From NCBI GenBank assembly GCA_031555735.1, contig JAVBUE010000026.1, positions 1 through 64,000 of the forward strand: 64,000 nucleotides of DNA, written 5' to 3'. Position 1 is the stretch's first letter. The number at the start of each line of letters is the position of its first letter. The translations under genes were made by a program, and so were the position numbers. Positions 9,020 through 17,633 of the stretch are shown here, piece after piece. Source of the stretch: JAJDIA01 sp031555735 (GTDB lineage Bacteria > Bacteroidota > Bacteroidia > Bacteroidales > Tannerellaceae). The notes beneath the pieces are model-generated. The model saw only the letters and a list, made by a program, of their open reading frames with translations. It searched no databases and was not told the DNA's origin.

Positions 9020-11701
9020 ATGAAGAAAACAATACTGTTATCCTGTTTCGCCGCCTCCATCCTATGTATGGGCGGCATACAAGCCCAAGAGCTTATCCCT
9101 GTGGAGAAAAACCTGTCTCCCGCATGGGTTAAATCGCTATATGACAGAGGCGAGCCAACGACCTATCTCAAATCCAGAAACGAACTCCAATACATCGGGA
9201 TGCCCGTCGGAGGTATTACGGCCGGAGGGGTTTACCTGGGTGGCGACGGACGGATGTGGCTGTGGGATATCTTCAACGAGAACCAGGAAGGCGTCGAACC
9301 CAAACTGGTGCAGTGGGCAGAAGGAAAGACTACCCATGATACCTATGTTCGTTCACGCGACGGCGCCTGCTATGTGCAACCGGCCAAAGACATCCGCCCC
9401 TTACAACAGGGCTTTCTCCTCCGGTTTGAATACGACACGCAAACTATTTACAAAACGTTGGAAGAAAAAGACTGGGACGAGATCGCGTTTGAGGCGACCT
9501 ATCCTGTCGGAACCATCCGATATACAGACCGATCCCTCCCGGTGGAACTGGTACTTCAGGCCTATTCCCCTTTCATCCCGTTGAACGAGGATGATTCTGC
9601 ATTACCCGCCACCATCCTGTCGTTTTCAGTAGCCAACAAGGGCGATCAACCGGTAAAGGTATCCATCCTGGGCTTTCTGGAGAACAAAGTGGGAATACAT
9701 ACGGCAGACAATACCGCCTGTCTCCGGCTGAACGAAGCTGTCCGCTCGAACGGCATGGTTTCGGTCACCGAAAGCCTGGATATTCTGCGGACAGGCAGGA
9801 ATGTGCAGCAATTCGACCTGGGGAACAGCCGGGATTCCATCATCCGGAGCCAACCGGATTTCGGCACCATGTGCATATCTGCCCTCCAGACGGACGCAAA
9901 AGCCTACTGCGATCTGAACCCGGGTGATTATCAAGGTGCGTTCCGGCTGCCACAACCGGCCGCTTTATCCAAACCGTTGCAGGAGGCATTAATCGGAGGC
10001 GTACAAACGGATTTGACTGTATCCCCCCAAGCCACGGGCACAGCCGATTTCGTAATCAGTTGGTATTTCCCGAATCTCTCTTTATATCCGAAACACATCA
10101 AGGATTCGGGACGTTATTACCAGCATCAGTTTTCTTCCGCCCTGGATGTGACGCAATACATTGCTGACAACTTCAATCGTTTGTCTTCCACCTCGCTTTT
10201 GTGGAAAGAGACCTGGCAGGAGTCCACGCTTCCGCACTGGTTCCTCGAACGGACCTTCCTTACCATCAATACAATGGCTACTACCAACGCCCACCGGTTC
10301 AAAAGCGGACGCTTCTGGGCGTGGGAAGGGGTTGGCGCCTGTCCGGGTACCTGTACGCACGTTTGGCAATACGCCCAGGCGATGGGACGTATCTTCCCGG
10401 CGTTGGAACGTGATTGCCGTGAGCGCACCGACCTCAACATCGCCATGCAGGACAACGGCGGCATCATCTTCCGTGCCGAGATGGAAACGCGTCCGGCTAT
10501 CGACGGACAGGCGGGAACGGTGTTGCGTTGCTATCGCGAACACCAGATGAGTGCGGATAATGCGTTCCTGAAACGGAACTGGCCACAGATCAAACGCGCC
10601 GTACAATTCATCCTCGCACAAGACAAGAACGGCGACGGCATGGAGGATACGCCCATGGAGAACACGCTGGATGCCGTATGGGATGGAGAGATCGCCTGGA
10701 TCGTGGGTCTGTGTATCTCTGGCGTACGCGCCGGGCAGGAGATGGCGGAAGAAGCAGGCGATACCGTATTTGCGGCGATCTGTGCCGACTATGTCCGCAA
10801 GGGAAGTAAAAACATGGATAAATACCTCTTCAACGGCGAATATTACATCCACCGCCCCGATAAGGAAAAGGGACGTACCAAACTGGGGTCTTACAACACC
10901 AGCCATATCGACCAGGTGATGGGACAATCGTGGGCATTCCAGGTAGGACTGGGGCGTATCCAGGACCAGCAAAAAACACGTTCGGCCCTGCGTTCGTTGT
11001 GGAAGTATAATTACACGCCGGATGTAGGCCCTTATATCGCTGTCAACCAGGGAGGACGCCCGTATGCCCTGGCCGGTGAAGGGGGTATGATCATGAATAC
11101 AAATCCGAAGAAAGAAGCCAAGCCTTATGGGGATAACGTAACCTGGCAGATGGGCTATTTCCACGAATGTATGAGCGGCTTCGAGTATCAGGTAGCCTCC
11201 CACCTGATTGCTGAAGGGATGACGGATGAGGGACTTGTGCTTGTACGTTCGATCCACGACCGGTATCATGCCGCCAAGCGTAACCCCTTCAATGAGATCG
11301 AGTGCAGTGACCATTATGCCCGCGCCATGGCAAGCTACGGCGCTTTCATCACCGCTTGCGGCTTCGAATACCACGGTCCGAAAGGATATATGCGGTTTGC
11401 ACCTAAATGGGGAGCCGACAACTTCAAAGCTCCCTTTACTGCCGCAGAAGGTTGGGGGACGTATGCCCAGCAACAGGCAGGCGGACGGATGACTTGCACG
11501 CTTATGCCCAAATACGGTAAAGTACAATTGGAATCGTTCAGCGTGGTTGCCCCGAAAGGGAAATCCTACCGATCGGCCACGGTGACAGTGGACGGGCAAC
11601 CTGTCCGGGCGGAGGTCAAACAGAAAGGCCGGGATATCACCCTCTCTTTCTCCGGCCGTGTCGCCATTGAGACAGGCAAGGAACTGAAGATTGTGTTATA
11701 A
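9020..11701 (+). CDS. secreted GH116 beta-glycosidase (GBA2/DUF608 type)
   Basis: 893 residues with a signal peptide (residues 1-22, ending IQAQ). The N-terminal beta-sandwich domain has the GH116 signature IGMPVGGITAGGVYLGGDGR (59-78). The C-terminal (alpha/alpha)6 domain has WEGVGACPGTCTHVWQYAQA (435-454), with Glu436 the likely nucleophile, and HIDQVMGQ (629-636), with Asp631 the likely acid/base, by analogy with the characterised bacterial GH116 enzyme (Glu441/Asp593). The family includes beta-glucosidases, beta-xylosidases and N-acetylglucosaminidases as well as human GBA2, so the substrate cannot be fixed here. Exported, with its own promoter; the acetyltransferase gene follows closely. 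It may act together with the nearby alpha-galactosidase. Confidence 0.88.
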   Translation: MKKTILLSCFAASILCMGGIQAQELIPVEKNLSPAWVKSLYDRGEPTTYLKSRNELQYIGMPVGGITAGGVYLGGDGRMWLWDIFNENQEGVEPKLVQWAEGKTTHDTYVRSRDGACYVQPAKDIRPLQQGFLLRFEYDTQTIYKTLEEKDWDEIAFEATYPVGTIRYTDRSLPVELVLQAYSPFIPLNEDDSALPATILSFSVANKGDQPVKVSILGFLENKVGIHTADNTACLRLNEAVRSNGMVSVTESLDILRTGRNVQQFDLGNSRDSIIRSQPDFGTMCISALQTDAKAYCDLNPGDYQGAFRLPQPAALSKPLQEALIGGVQTDLTVSPQATGTADFVISWYFPNLSLYPKHIKDSGRYYQHQFSSALDVTQYIADNFNRLSSTSLLWKETWQESTLPHWFLERTFLTINTMATTNAHRFKSGRFWAWEGVGACPGTCTHVWQYAQAMGRIFPALERDCRERTDLNIAMQDNGGIIFRAEMETRPAIDGQAGTVLRCYREHQMSADNAFLKRNWPQIKRAVQFILAQDKNGDGMEDTPMENTLDAVWDGEIAWIVGLCISGVRAGQEMAEEAGDTVFAAICADYVRKGSKNMDKYLFNGEYYIHRPDKEKGRTKLGSYNTSHIDQVMGQSWAFQVGLGRIQDQQKTRSALRSLWKYNYTPDVGPYIAVNQGGRPYALAGEGGMIMNTNPKKEAKPYGDNVTWQMGYFHECMSGFEYQVASHLIAEGMTDEGLVLVRSIHDRYHAAKRNPFNEIECSDHYARAMASYGAFITACGFEYHGPKGYMRFAPKWGADNFKAPFTAAEGWGTYAQQQAGGRMTCTLMPKYGKVQLESFSVVAPKGKSYRSATVTVDGQPVRAEVKQKGRDITLSFSGRVAIETGKELKIVL

Positions 11702-11735
11702 CTGAACAGTGTATAAGATGGGTATAAATCATGTG

Positions 11736-12224
11736 ATGGAGATAAGACAATCAACGCTTCAGGATCTCGACCGGATCATGGACGTCTATGCAAAAGCCAA
11801 ACTTTTCATGGCATCCACCGGTAACGGAGGGCAGTGGATTAACGGATACCCCTCCCGCGATCTCATCACGGAGGATATCCATCAGGGGTACAGCCATGTG
11901 ATTGTGGATCCGGAGCAGGAAGTTGTCAGCGTTTTCTATTTCCGGATCGGCGAAGACCCCACCTATCTACACATCTACGATGGCCAGTGGCTAAACGACG
12001 CTCCCTATGGCGTCATTCACCGCCTGGCGGGAAACGGCAAGGTGAAAGGTCTTGCCTCCCTTTGCTTCGACTGGTGTTTCCGACAATGCGGCAACCTCCG
12101 CGTCGATACCCACCGCAACAACCTCGTCATGCAACACATCCTCCAAAGGAACGGATTCATCCGCTGCGGCATCATCTACATTGCAGATGGCACGGAGCGG
12201 ATTGCCTACCAGAAACGAATGTAG
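11736..12224 (+). CDS. GNAT-family N-acetyltransferase
   Basis: 162 residues from the ATG at 11736, where the domain starts at once (MEIRQSTLQDLDRIMDVYAKAK). In-frame GTG (11709) and ATG (11718) would add up to nine residues without clear homology. The fold order of GNAT proteins is visible: N-terminal helix, central strands VVSVFYFRIG, then the acetyl-CoA region and the C-terminal NLRVDTHRNNLVMQHILQRN segment typical of the family, followed by GFIRCGIIYIADGTERIAY. The acceptor substrate is unknown. It follows the GH116 gene by 34 bp and probably shares its transcript. Convergent with the SGNH gene, 22 bp apart. Confidence 0.8.
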   Translation: MEIRQSTLQDLDRIMDVYAKAKLFMASTGNGGQWINGYPSRDLITEDIHQGYSHVIVDPEQEVVSVFYFRIGEDPTYLHIYDGQWLNDAPYGVIHRLAGNGKVKGLASLCFDWCFRQCGNLRVDTHRNNLVMQHILQRNGFIRCGIIYIADGTERIAYQKRM

Positions 12225-12246
12225 GATGCCCGCGAGGAAAAGAGAA

Positions 12247-14016
12247 CTATCTTTCATCCGCTATATCTGCCGCGATCTGTTTATAGCCTTTCCCGTTGGG
12301 GTGGAGGCCGTCACTGAAACAGGATTCATCTACTTTGCCGGAAGGGGTAAGCAATTTACGTCCCGGGTCGGTAAACCGGCAACCGCTATCAACGGCGATC
12401 TGCCGGATACGCCGGTTCAAGCCTTCGATGCGGGCTTCATAATCCCGTCGCGGCAGAAAGCCGACAAACGTAATCCCGGCATCCGGTTGCCTCATCCGGA
12501 TGGCTGAGAGGAGAAAACGGAGACCGGCAATGATCGCGTCGTCCGTATCGGTTACAAGGTTATTCGTTCCGATCGTAAGGGTGATCTGCCGGATGGAAGG
12601 GCTATCGACCTCCCCATGATACACCCGCCATAAAGCATTTTCGATCCGATCCCAACCATATCCCAGGTTATGATAACCGGCAGGAGCCATTACCTGCTCC
12701 CAACTCTCAACACCATTCTTACGCGGTCCATCCGGCTTGCCACCCCAGAAATGGGTGATGGAATTGCCGATGATCACGGCACGTGGCGGGTTCTCCGCAT
12801 TCAGTGCAAGAATAGCTTCATGCCTTTTCCGCCACTCATAGTTGGCCGGTTCACGCCGTTGTGTCACAGGGATCGTAGTGGAAAGGCTGCCTTTCGGTTC
12901 TTTCAGGATGTCCCGTATCTTTTTTTCCACGGCAAGAGCCTGCTGTTGCATACCAAGATCGGTCAGGTGAATATGGTCCACCCATCCATCCGGAGAAATG
13001 GCAAGTTCTTCCCTTGATAAATAATACAATTCTTTTACCCCGGAAGCGGTCAATGATTCATACGCCCGCCGTGAAGCCCGTTCGAGCAACGCCACTTCTT
13101 TCCCATTCGGGGTGTTCACTTCCGCATTGGCATACCCCACATGTTCGATCAGGAGGATGGGCGCCGAACGTTTTGCCCGCAACTGCCTGACGGCATCGAC
13201 AAGCAGTTGAAAGACCTCGTTCTCGGTTTTGTAACCCATATTCGGCATGCAATCGAGGATATACAGGCGGGCATCTATTTCAGTGATCAGTCCGATTACC
13301 GGCTTCTCCAACCGTCCGTTCCCGGAGAAGCCAAGGTTCACCAGCGGATGATCCACCCCCCTTTGTACGATTGTACTCCAGGCCATACCGGGACGGGAGG
13401 CGCATGCCCCCTGCCCAATCGAGGTGCCGTACAAAACGACAGGTCTGTCTGTTTCCGCCGGTATCCATCTGAAAGAAGTGGCATCCGGCACACCTATCTC
13501 CAGCCATTCCACCTGATTATATAAGGGCAGGTAGAGCCTGTATTCATACCCTAACGCATGGTACCTGTCTTTCGGGATATCCTGATAGCGATACGTTATC
13601 GTATCACCAAACGCATACGTTCCGAAATTAAAATGCCAGTCGCCGTCACTATCGATACTATACAGGTCGATCCCCGACACACCCGTTGCCGGCATGTGCG
13701 GCATCTGGAACGAACCGCTTACTTTGTAGCGGATGGAAATCTCCGGCGCATTACTGTAAAAGTGGAGAGCCAACCCGGCCGCATGACGCGACAAACGCCA
13801 CACCTCCGGACGAACCACCTCCTTTGCCTTTTCAGGCAAACGGTGGTATGCCATGCCGGCTTCTCCATCCCAGGCCTGGTTTTGGACAACGGAAAAACCG
13901 GCTTTCATCGGATCGTACCATTTCCATTGTGCCCGGACAGGTAAACTACAAACAGTACAAACAGCAATCCATACAAAGGAGATTCGAATGAAACGGGAAG
14001 AAGATGGTGTATTCAT
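12247..14016 (-). CDS. secreted two-domain SGNH (GDSL) esterase
   Basis: 589 residues with an N-terminal signal peptide ending PVRAQ. Residues about 35-165 are a beta-sandwich of the type that precedes Bacteroidetes SGNH hydrolases. The first SGNH domain has the nucleophile Ser in VVLYGTSIGQGACASRPG, Gly in NLGFSGNGRLE and the Asp/His pair in DGWVDHIHLTD. A second, independent SGNH domain (about 385-589) has IIGNSITHFWGG, NLGYGWDRIENAL, TIGTNNL and DGLHPNGKGY, so both catalytic sets look complete. Such enzymes deacetylate polysaccharides or glycans. Own promoter element at 14040-14047. Two intact SGNH domains in one chain are unusual; they may target different acyl positions. Confidence 0.88.
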   Translation of the reverse strand: MNTPSSSRFIRISFVWIAVCTVCSLPVRAQWKWYDPMKAGFSVVQNQAWDGEAGMAYHRLPEKAKEVVRPEVWRLSRHAAGLALHFYSNAPEISIRYKVSGSFQMPHMPATGVSGIDLYSIDSDGDWHFNFGTYAFGDTITYRYQDIPKDRYHALGYEYRLYLPLYNQVEWLEIGVPDATSFRWIPAETDRPVVLYGTSIGQGACASRPGMAWSTIVQRGVDHPLVNLGFSGNGRLEKPVIGLITEIDARLYILDCMPNMGYKTENEVFQLLVDAVRQLRAKRSAPILLIEHVGYANAEVNTPNGKEVALLERASRRAYESLTASGVKELYYLSREELAISPDGWVDHIHLTDLGMQQQALAVEKKIRDILKEPKGSLSTTIPVTQRREPANYEWRKRHEAILALNAENPPRAVIIGNSITHFWGGKPDGPRKNGVESWEQVMAPAGYHNLGYGWDRIENALWRVYHGEVDSPSIRQITLTIGTNNLVTDTDDAIIAGLRFLLSAIRMRQPDAGITFVGFLPRRDYEARIEGLNRRIRQIAVDSGCRFTDPGRKLLTPSGKVDESCFSDGLHPNGKGYKQIAADIADER

Positions 14017-14039
14017 GGCATTATCTATTGGTATTCATA

Positions 14040-14047
14040 CAAAGATA
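14040..14047 (-). promoter_or_regulatory. Bacteroidetes -7 element for the SGNH gene
   Basis: TATCTTTG on the minus strand matches TAnnTTTG; predicted start near 14033, 17 nt before the ATG at 14016. Confidence 0.6.
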
Positions 14048-14050
14048 GCA

Positions 14051-14638
14051 TTAGTCTCCTATATCCTGTCTGGTTATTACTTTTGTTTGGAGTTCTTCGA
14101 AAAAGGGATGGAACAATGCACGCAGGCTCTCTTCATGTGCTGCCAGGTATCTGATCGCCTCTTCCACCGATATATCGATCCGGTCATACCGCACCATGAT
14201 CTCGAGCGATTCCCGGATACCCTCTTTTGCCGCGTACCTGCCAAGCCGATCGGTCAGTATAAAATGCCACATAAACCGCCGGATGCGCGCCGGCAGATAC
14301 CGGTACTTCCGGATCATCGTCCAATAAAAGCTACGTGCAAAATGCTTCAGCGGCACATCAGCATACTCCTCAAAGCGCGAAGCCAGCAAATAATCGAAAT
14401 AGATATCCAGCACTACCGCCGCATATCGTCCGAAAGAAGGCCTCATCTCCCGCACAGCCTCCCTCACCGCCGGATGGTTGTCCGTATAATCATCAATGGC
14501 CCTGTGCAACAACACGCCCCGTACAATGCCCGGCGGATACTCCTTGTACGCAGTCCCTTTCACCGCATCCGCGATAAAGTTGCCAAGTTGCATCTCCCTG
14601 TCATCCCCGGAAAGATAGATATGCGCCAGATAATTCAT
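14051..14638 (-). CDS. acpH: acyl carrier protein phosphodiesterase
   Basis: 195 residues, the usual length. The N-terminus MNYLAHIYLSGDDREMQLGN and the following GNFIADAVKG and LLHRAIDDYTDNHP segments are the hallmarks of the AcpH (ACP_PD) family, a metal-dependent HD-like fold that removes 4'-phosphopantetheine from holo-ACP; the His and Asp residues in LLHRAIDDYTD are likely ligands. Its ATG overlaps the stop of ada by four bases (ATGA), so translation is probably coupled and it should be the third gene of the alkA-ada-acpH operon. The link between ACP recycling and alkylation repair is not obvious. Complete. Confidence 0.85.
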   Translation of the reverse strand: MNYLAHIYLSGDDREMQLGNFIADAVKGTAYKEYPPGIVRGVLLHRAIDDYTDNHPAVREAVREMRPSFGRYAAVVLDIYFDYLLASRFEEYADVPLKHFARSFYWTMIRKYRYLPARIRRFMWHFILTDRLGRYAAKEGIRESLEIMVRYDRIDISVEEAIRYLAAHEESLRALFHPFFEELQTKVITRQDIGD

Positions 14639-15729
14639 TCAAACAACATCTGTTCGCGATAGCCCTGTTCGAGCTCCAGCAGTTTCTTTTTCCGCCATAC
14701 GCCACCGCCATAGCCTGTCAGCGTGCCATCCGCACCGATCACCCGGTGGCAGGGCAGGATGATAGACACCTTGTTCTTCCCGTTGGCATTGGCTACCGCC
14801 CGGACGGCAGTAGGCATTCCCAGTAACGCCGCCTGTTTAGCGTACGTAGTGGTTTGCCCGTAGGGTATCCGCAACAAGCTCAGCCATACTTTTTGCTGGA
14901 AATCCGTGCCGACCAGATCCAGCGGGAGATCAAACTCCCGGCGTTCACCGTTAAAATAGGCTTCCATCTGCTTCCGGAGCGGGTCGAAAAACCGACTTTC
15001 CCCCTGTACAAGCGGAGCTTTCAGGGAGGATTCAAGTTGTTTCAGTTCCAGGTCGATCCATTTGTAGTCGGCAAACTCGAACATACAAATCCCTTTATCC
15101 GTAGCTCCGGCGATCATCGTTCCCAGTTCCGTTTCGATCCGCGTCATCGTGACAATCTGCTTATCCCTGCTTTTCTGCGGTGAGGCGCCGATAATCCGTT
15201 TGAACGTACTGCCGAATCCGCTCAGGGAATCATAGCCGGAGTCGAAGGCGATATCCGTCACGTTCTCACCCGACTGGTACCGTTGGAAGGCATTATTGAT
15301 CCGATGCATCCGTTGCCAGGCATGGAAAGTCACCTGATAATGCTTCAGAAACCACCGGCGTACCTGATTCGGTTCCAGTCCCCTTTCACGAAGATCCGTA
15401 TCCTTCAGCCTGATCTTCGGATTTTCTTCCAGAAAAGTGAGCAACCGGCTGATATCCGGAGGAGGATTCCCCACCTTCTCCAGCGGCCTGCATACCTTGC
15501 ACGGGCGATATCCCTGCTGCAGGGCGTCCTGCGCCGTAGGATAAAACTCCACATTCTCCAACTTAGGTTTTGCCGGACACGTAGGACGGCAGAATATCCC
15601 GGTAGTTTTAACTCCCACTACAAATACGCCTTCGAACGAACTGTCCCGCTCGATAAACGCCTTATAAAACAATTCCCTGTCGGCTTCCATGGGCTGATAA
15701 TGATTGGATTCACACGCTTTGTAACACAT
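14635..15729 (-). CDS. ada: Ada: methylphosphotriester/O6-methylguanine repair and regulator
   Basis: 364 residues with the three Ada parts in order. The N-terminal zinc domain has Cys47, Cys51, Cys77 and Cys80 (GIFCRPTCPAK...YRPCKVCRP), where the first Cys accepts methyl from phosphotriesters. An AraC-type helix-turn-helix follows (about 93-185, with VTDIAFDSGYDSLSGFGSTF). The C-terminal methyltransferase domain has LPCHRVIG with acceptor Cys327. The start at 15729 gives 13 residues before MEADREL; an in-frame ATG at 15690 is an alternative. It repairs alkylated DNA and, when methylated, should activate its own operon. Five bp downstream of the alkA-like gene and overlapping acpH. Confidence 0.95.
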   Translation of the reverse strand: MCYKACESNHYQPMEADRELFYKAFIERDSSFEGVFVVGVKTTGIFCRPTCPAKPKLENVEFYPTAQDALQQGYRPCKVCRPLEKVGNPPPDISRLLTFLEENPKIRLKDTDLRERGLEPNQVRRWFLKHYQVTFHAWQRMHRINNAFQRYQSGENVTDIAFDSGYDSLSGFGSTFKRIIGASPQKSRDKQIVTMTRIETELGTMIAGATDKGICMFEFADYKWIDLELKQLESSLKAPLVQGESRFFDPLRKQMEAYFNGERREFDLPLDLVGTDFQQKVWLSLLRIPYGQTTTYAKQAALLGMPTAVRAVANANGKNKVSIILPCHRVIGADGTLTGYGGGVWRKKKLLELEQGYREQMLFE

Positions 15730-15734
15730 TCACA

Positions 15735-16385
15735 TTACTTCATCTTCCGGGCGGGGGCATGATCTTTCATCCCGTCCACCATTCCCCCTGCCACCGCCCA
15801 TAGATACAGGCTGGCTACCGAGGCATAGGGTGCATACCGTTTCCGGTATTTCTCAAACCGCTCTTTACTGATTTCCCGATGATGATATACCATACGCAAG
15901 CCACGGAGGATTGCCAGATCCCCGTAACTCAATATATTCGGACGTTGCATGGAGAACAGCATCAACATTTCCGCCGTCCACACCCCAATCCCATCCAGGC
16001 CGGACAGTCGAATGCACACCTCTTCATCCGGCAGGGAAGAGAGCGATGACAGATCAAACGCCCCCGTGAGGATCTTCCGGGCAGCCGATTGGATGTACGC
16101 CGCCTTCTTAAAGGTGATCCCGTATTGTTGCAACCGCTCTACCGGCAAGGCGTCGATCACAACCGGAGTAACCTCCCCCAGGTCTTTTTCGATCCGTTCC
16201 CAAATGGTTTGATGCGCTTTGGTGGATATCTGCTGTCCGATGATGGCATGTACCAATGCCGCAAAAAGATCGGGGATCACCGCCCTTTCTATCAGACCCA
16301 CCTGGTCGATGACCGCCGCCAGCCGCTTATCCACCTTTTTCAGGTGTCCGATTTCTTTCTCTCCGTATGGAAAACTTATCGCCAT
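15735..16385 (-). CDS. AlkA-type DNA-3-methyladenine glycosylase
   Basis: 216 residues, HhH-GPD superfamily. The helix-hairpin-helix LSGLDGIGVWTAEMLML is followed by the catalytic aspartate in SYGDLAILRGLR. The protein lacks the N-terminal beta domain of E. coli AlkA, so it is the short form found in many bacteria. It excises 3-methyladenine and similar alkylated bases. First gene of the alkA-ada-acpH transcript, with a promoter element at 16405-16412. The neighbouring Ada is both biochemical partner and probable activator. The conserved Gly/Lys/Trp/Tyr features of the fold are visible and the gene is complete. Confidence 0.9.
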   Translation of the reverse strand: MAISFPYGEKEIGHLKKVDKRLAAVIDQVGLIERAVIPDLFAALVHAIIGQQISTKAHQTIWERIEKDLGEVTPVVIDALPVERLQQYGITFKKAAYIQSAARKILTGAFDLSSLSSLPDEEVCIRLSGLDGIGVWTAEMLMLFSMQRPNILSYGDLAILRGLRMVYHHREISKERFEKYRKRYAPYASVASLYLWAVAGGMVDGMKDHAPARKMK

Positions 16386-16404
16386 AGATTACGCATATTT
16401 CCGG

Positions 16405-16412
16405 CAAAGATA
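16405..16412 (-). promoter_or_regulatory. Bacteroidetes -7 element for the alkA-ada-acpH operon
   Basis: TATCTTTG on the minus strand matches TAnnTTTG, 20 bp upstream of the ATG at 16385. Confidence 0.6.
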
Positions 16413-16465
16413 AACGCCCTTCCGGCTTCGTGCAACCGAAAAGTTGACATCCTCCTTTTTTAACA

Positions 16466-17440
16466 TCAGTCCCATACCCCGGTTGTCAGCGGTGAGAGGC
16501 TCTGCTTGAAGAACTCGTCTTGCAGTTTTTGTGCCGTATGATCCGTTTTAAGCGCTTTGACAGCATCCGCCAACTGTTTGCTGCGGGCAGAAAGACGCAC
16601 TTCACCCAATTCAACCGTGGCGCCTGCCGCATCTCCGGCATAATGGTTCGGATACTGGGAGTACCAGGAGATACCGGTGGTCACATTCACCAGTTTTAAC
16701 CGGCTCAGGTTTTTGCCCGATTGGGTGTTCACCTGATCCATCCGGACGGCAGCGGGGCGGATTACCAGCATTTCCGCCGCCTCTATTTCATCGGCATGCC
16801 CGCCGGTCGTACTCTTCCGCAGGGCGGTGATCTTTTGCTGCGTTTCCGGGTCTTCGCGCAACTGGAACAGGAAAACGGTATAATCGCGCGGGCTTTCCAA
16901 CTGTACCTGTAGGAAATAAGGCAGGAAAGCGTTATTCCCTCCATGGGTATTGACGAGGATGATCTTTTTCAACCCGTTCCGCGCAATTTCCCGGCAGGTT
17001 TCATCCAGCAGCCGGAGCATTAGTTCCGTGCTGTACGCGATCGTGCCCGGTTGCTGTTTGGCTTCAAAGATCTGCCCGGCGTAAAAGTCGGGATACACGA
17101 TACAGTACTCCTGTCCGGCAGCCCGGCGACACATTTCCCGGGCACGGATCACGTCCGTTCCCAGCGGCAAATGCGGCCCATGTTTTTCATATACGCCGAT
17201 CGGAATGATACAAACGCCTCCCGCTTTTGCGACGGCATCCTTAAAGTCCGGTGAGGTGAGGTCTTCCCAGAAAACGGGAAGATGCGGATTCGGTGTGGTT
17301 TTACTTTGCAGCGAATAATTGGCTTCCAATTGAGCCAGATTGTCCTGATACATGTAAGCCGGATTAGCCAGCAACGACTGCCCTGCTCCCGCCATGACGC
17401 CGGCGCCAAGCCCTTTTACGATAAAGTCTCTTCTTTTCAT
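16466..17440 (-). CDS. exported creatininase-family amidohydrolase
   Basis: 324 residues. The N-terminus MKRRDFIVKGLGAGVMAGAG resembles a twin-arginine signal (RRDF), so the protein is probably exported in folded form. The creatininase fold has its metal-binding set: EKHGPHLPLGTD, NTHGGNN and GGHADEIEAAEML. Members of the family hydrolyse cyclic or linear amides (creatinine, formamidopyrimidines, mycofactocin precursor); the substrate here is unknown. Apparently monocistronic, with its own promoter element at 17475-17482 and divergent from the outer-membrane barrel gene. Confidence 0.85.
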   Translation of the reverse strand: MKRRDFIVKGLGAGVMAGAGQSLLANPAYMYQDNLAQLEANYSLQSKTTPNPHLPVFWEDLTSPDFKDAVAKAGGVCIIPIGVYEKHGPHLPLGTDVIRAREMCRRAAGQEYCIVYPDFYAGQIFEAKQQPGTIAYSTELMLRLLDETCREIARNGLKKIILVNTHGGNNAFLPYFLQVQLESPRDYTVFLFQLREDPETQQKITALRKSTTGGHADEIEAAEMLVIRPAAVRMDQVNTQSGKNLSRLKLVNVTTGISWYSQYPNHYAGDAAGATVELGEVRLSARSKQLADAVKALKTDHTAQKLQDEFFKQSLSPLTTGVWD

Positions 17441-17474
17441 GATATACTTATAGGATTCTAATGAGTGGTTGAGG

Positions 17475-17482
17475 CAAATGTA
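17475..17482 (-). promoter_or_regulatory. Bacteroidetes -7 element for the creatininase-family gene
   Basis: TACATTTG on the minus strand matches TAnnTTTG, 35 bp upstream of the ATG at 17440. Confidence 0.55.
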
Positions 17483-17633
17483 AACATTATTACATACGCG
17501 GATAGTCTCTGTACCCCGTTTTATCGCACGACGACGATGTTAATAAATGCAAATCATCTACCTCTTCTTTAAACTTATTTCGGAAGTGTACGTCTATCAC
17601 TCGTACGTAAAATGAATTTATACAAATTAGTCT

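Noticed and set aside
10082..11599. 505-codon minus-strand frame antisense to the GH116 gene
   Set aside because: Composition is a mirror of the GH116 codons, no domain is recognisable, and the plus-strand product is a complete enzyme.
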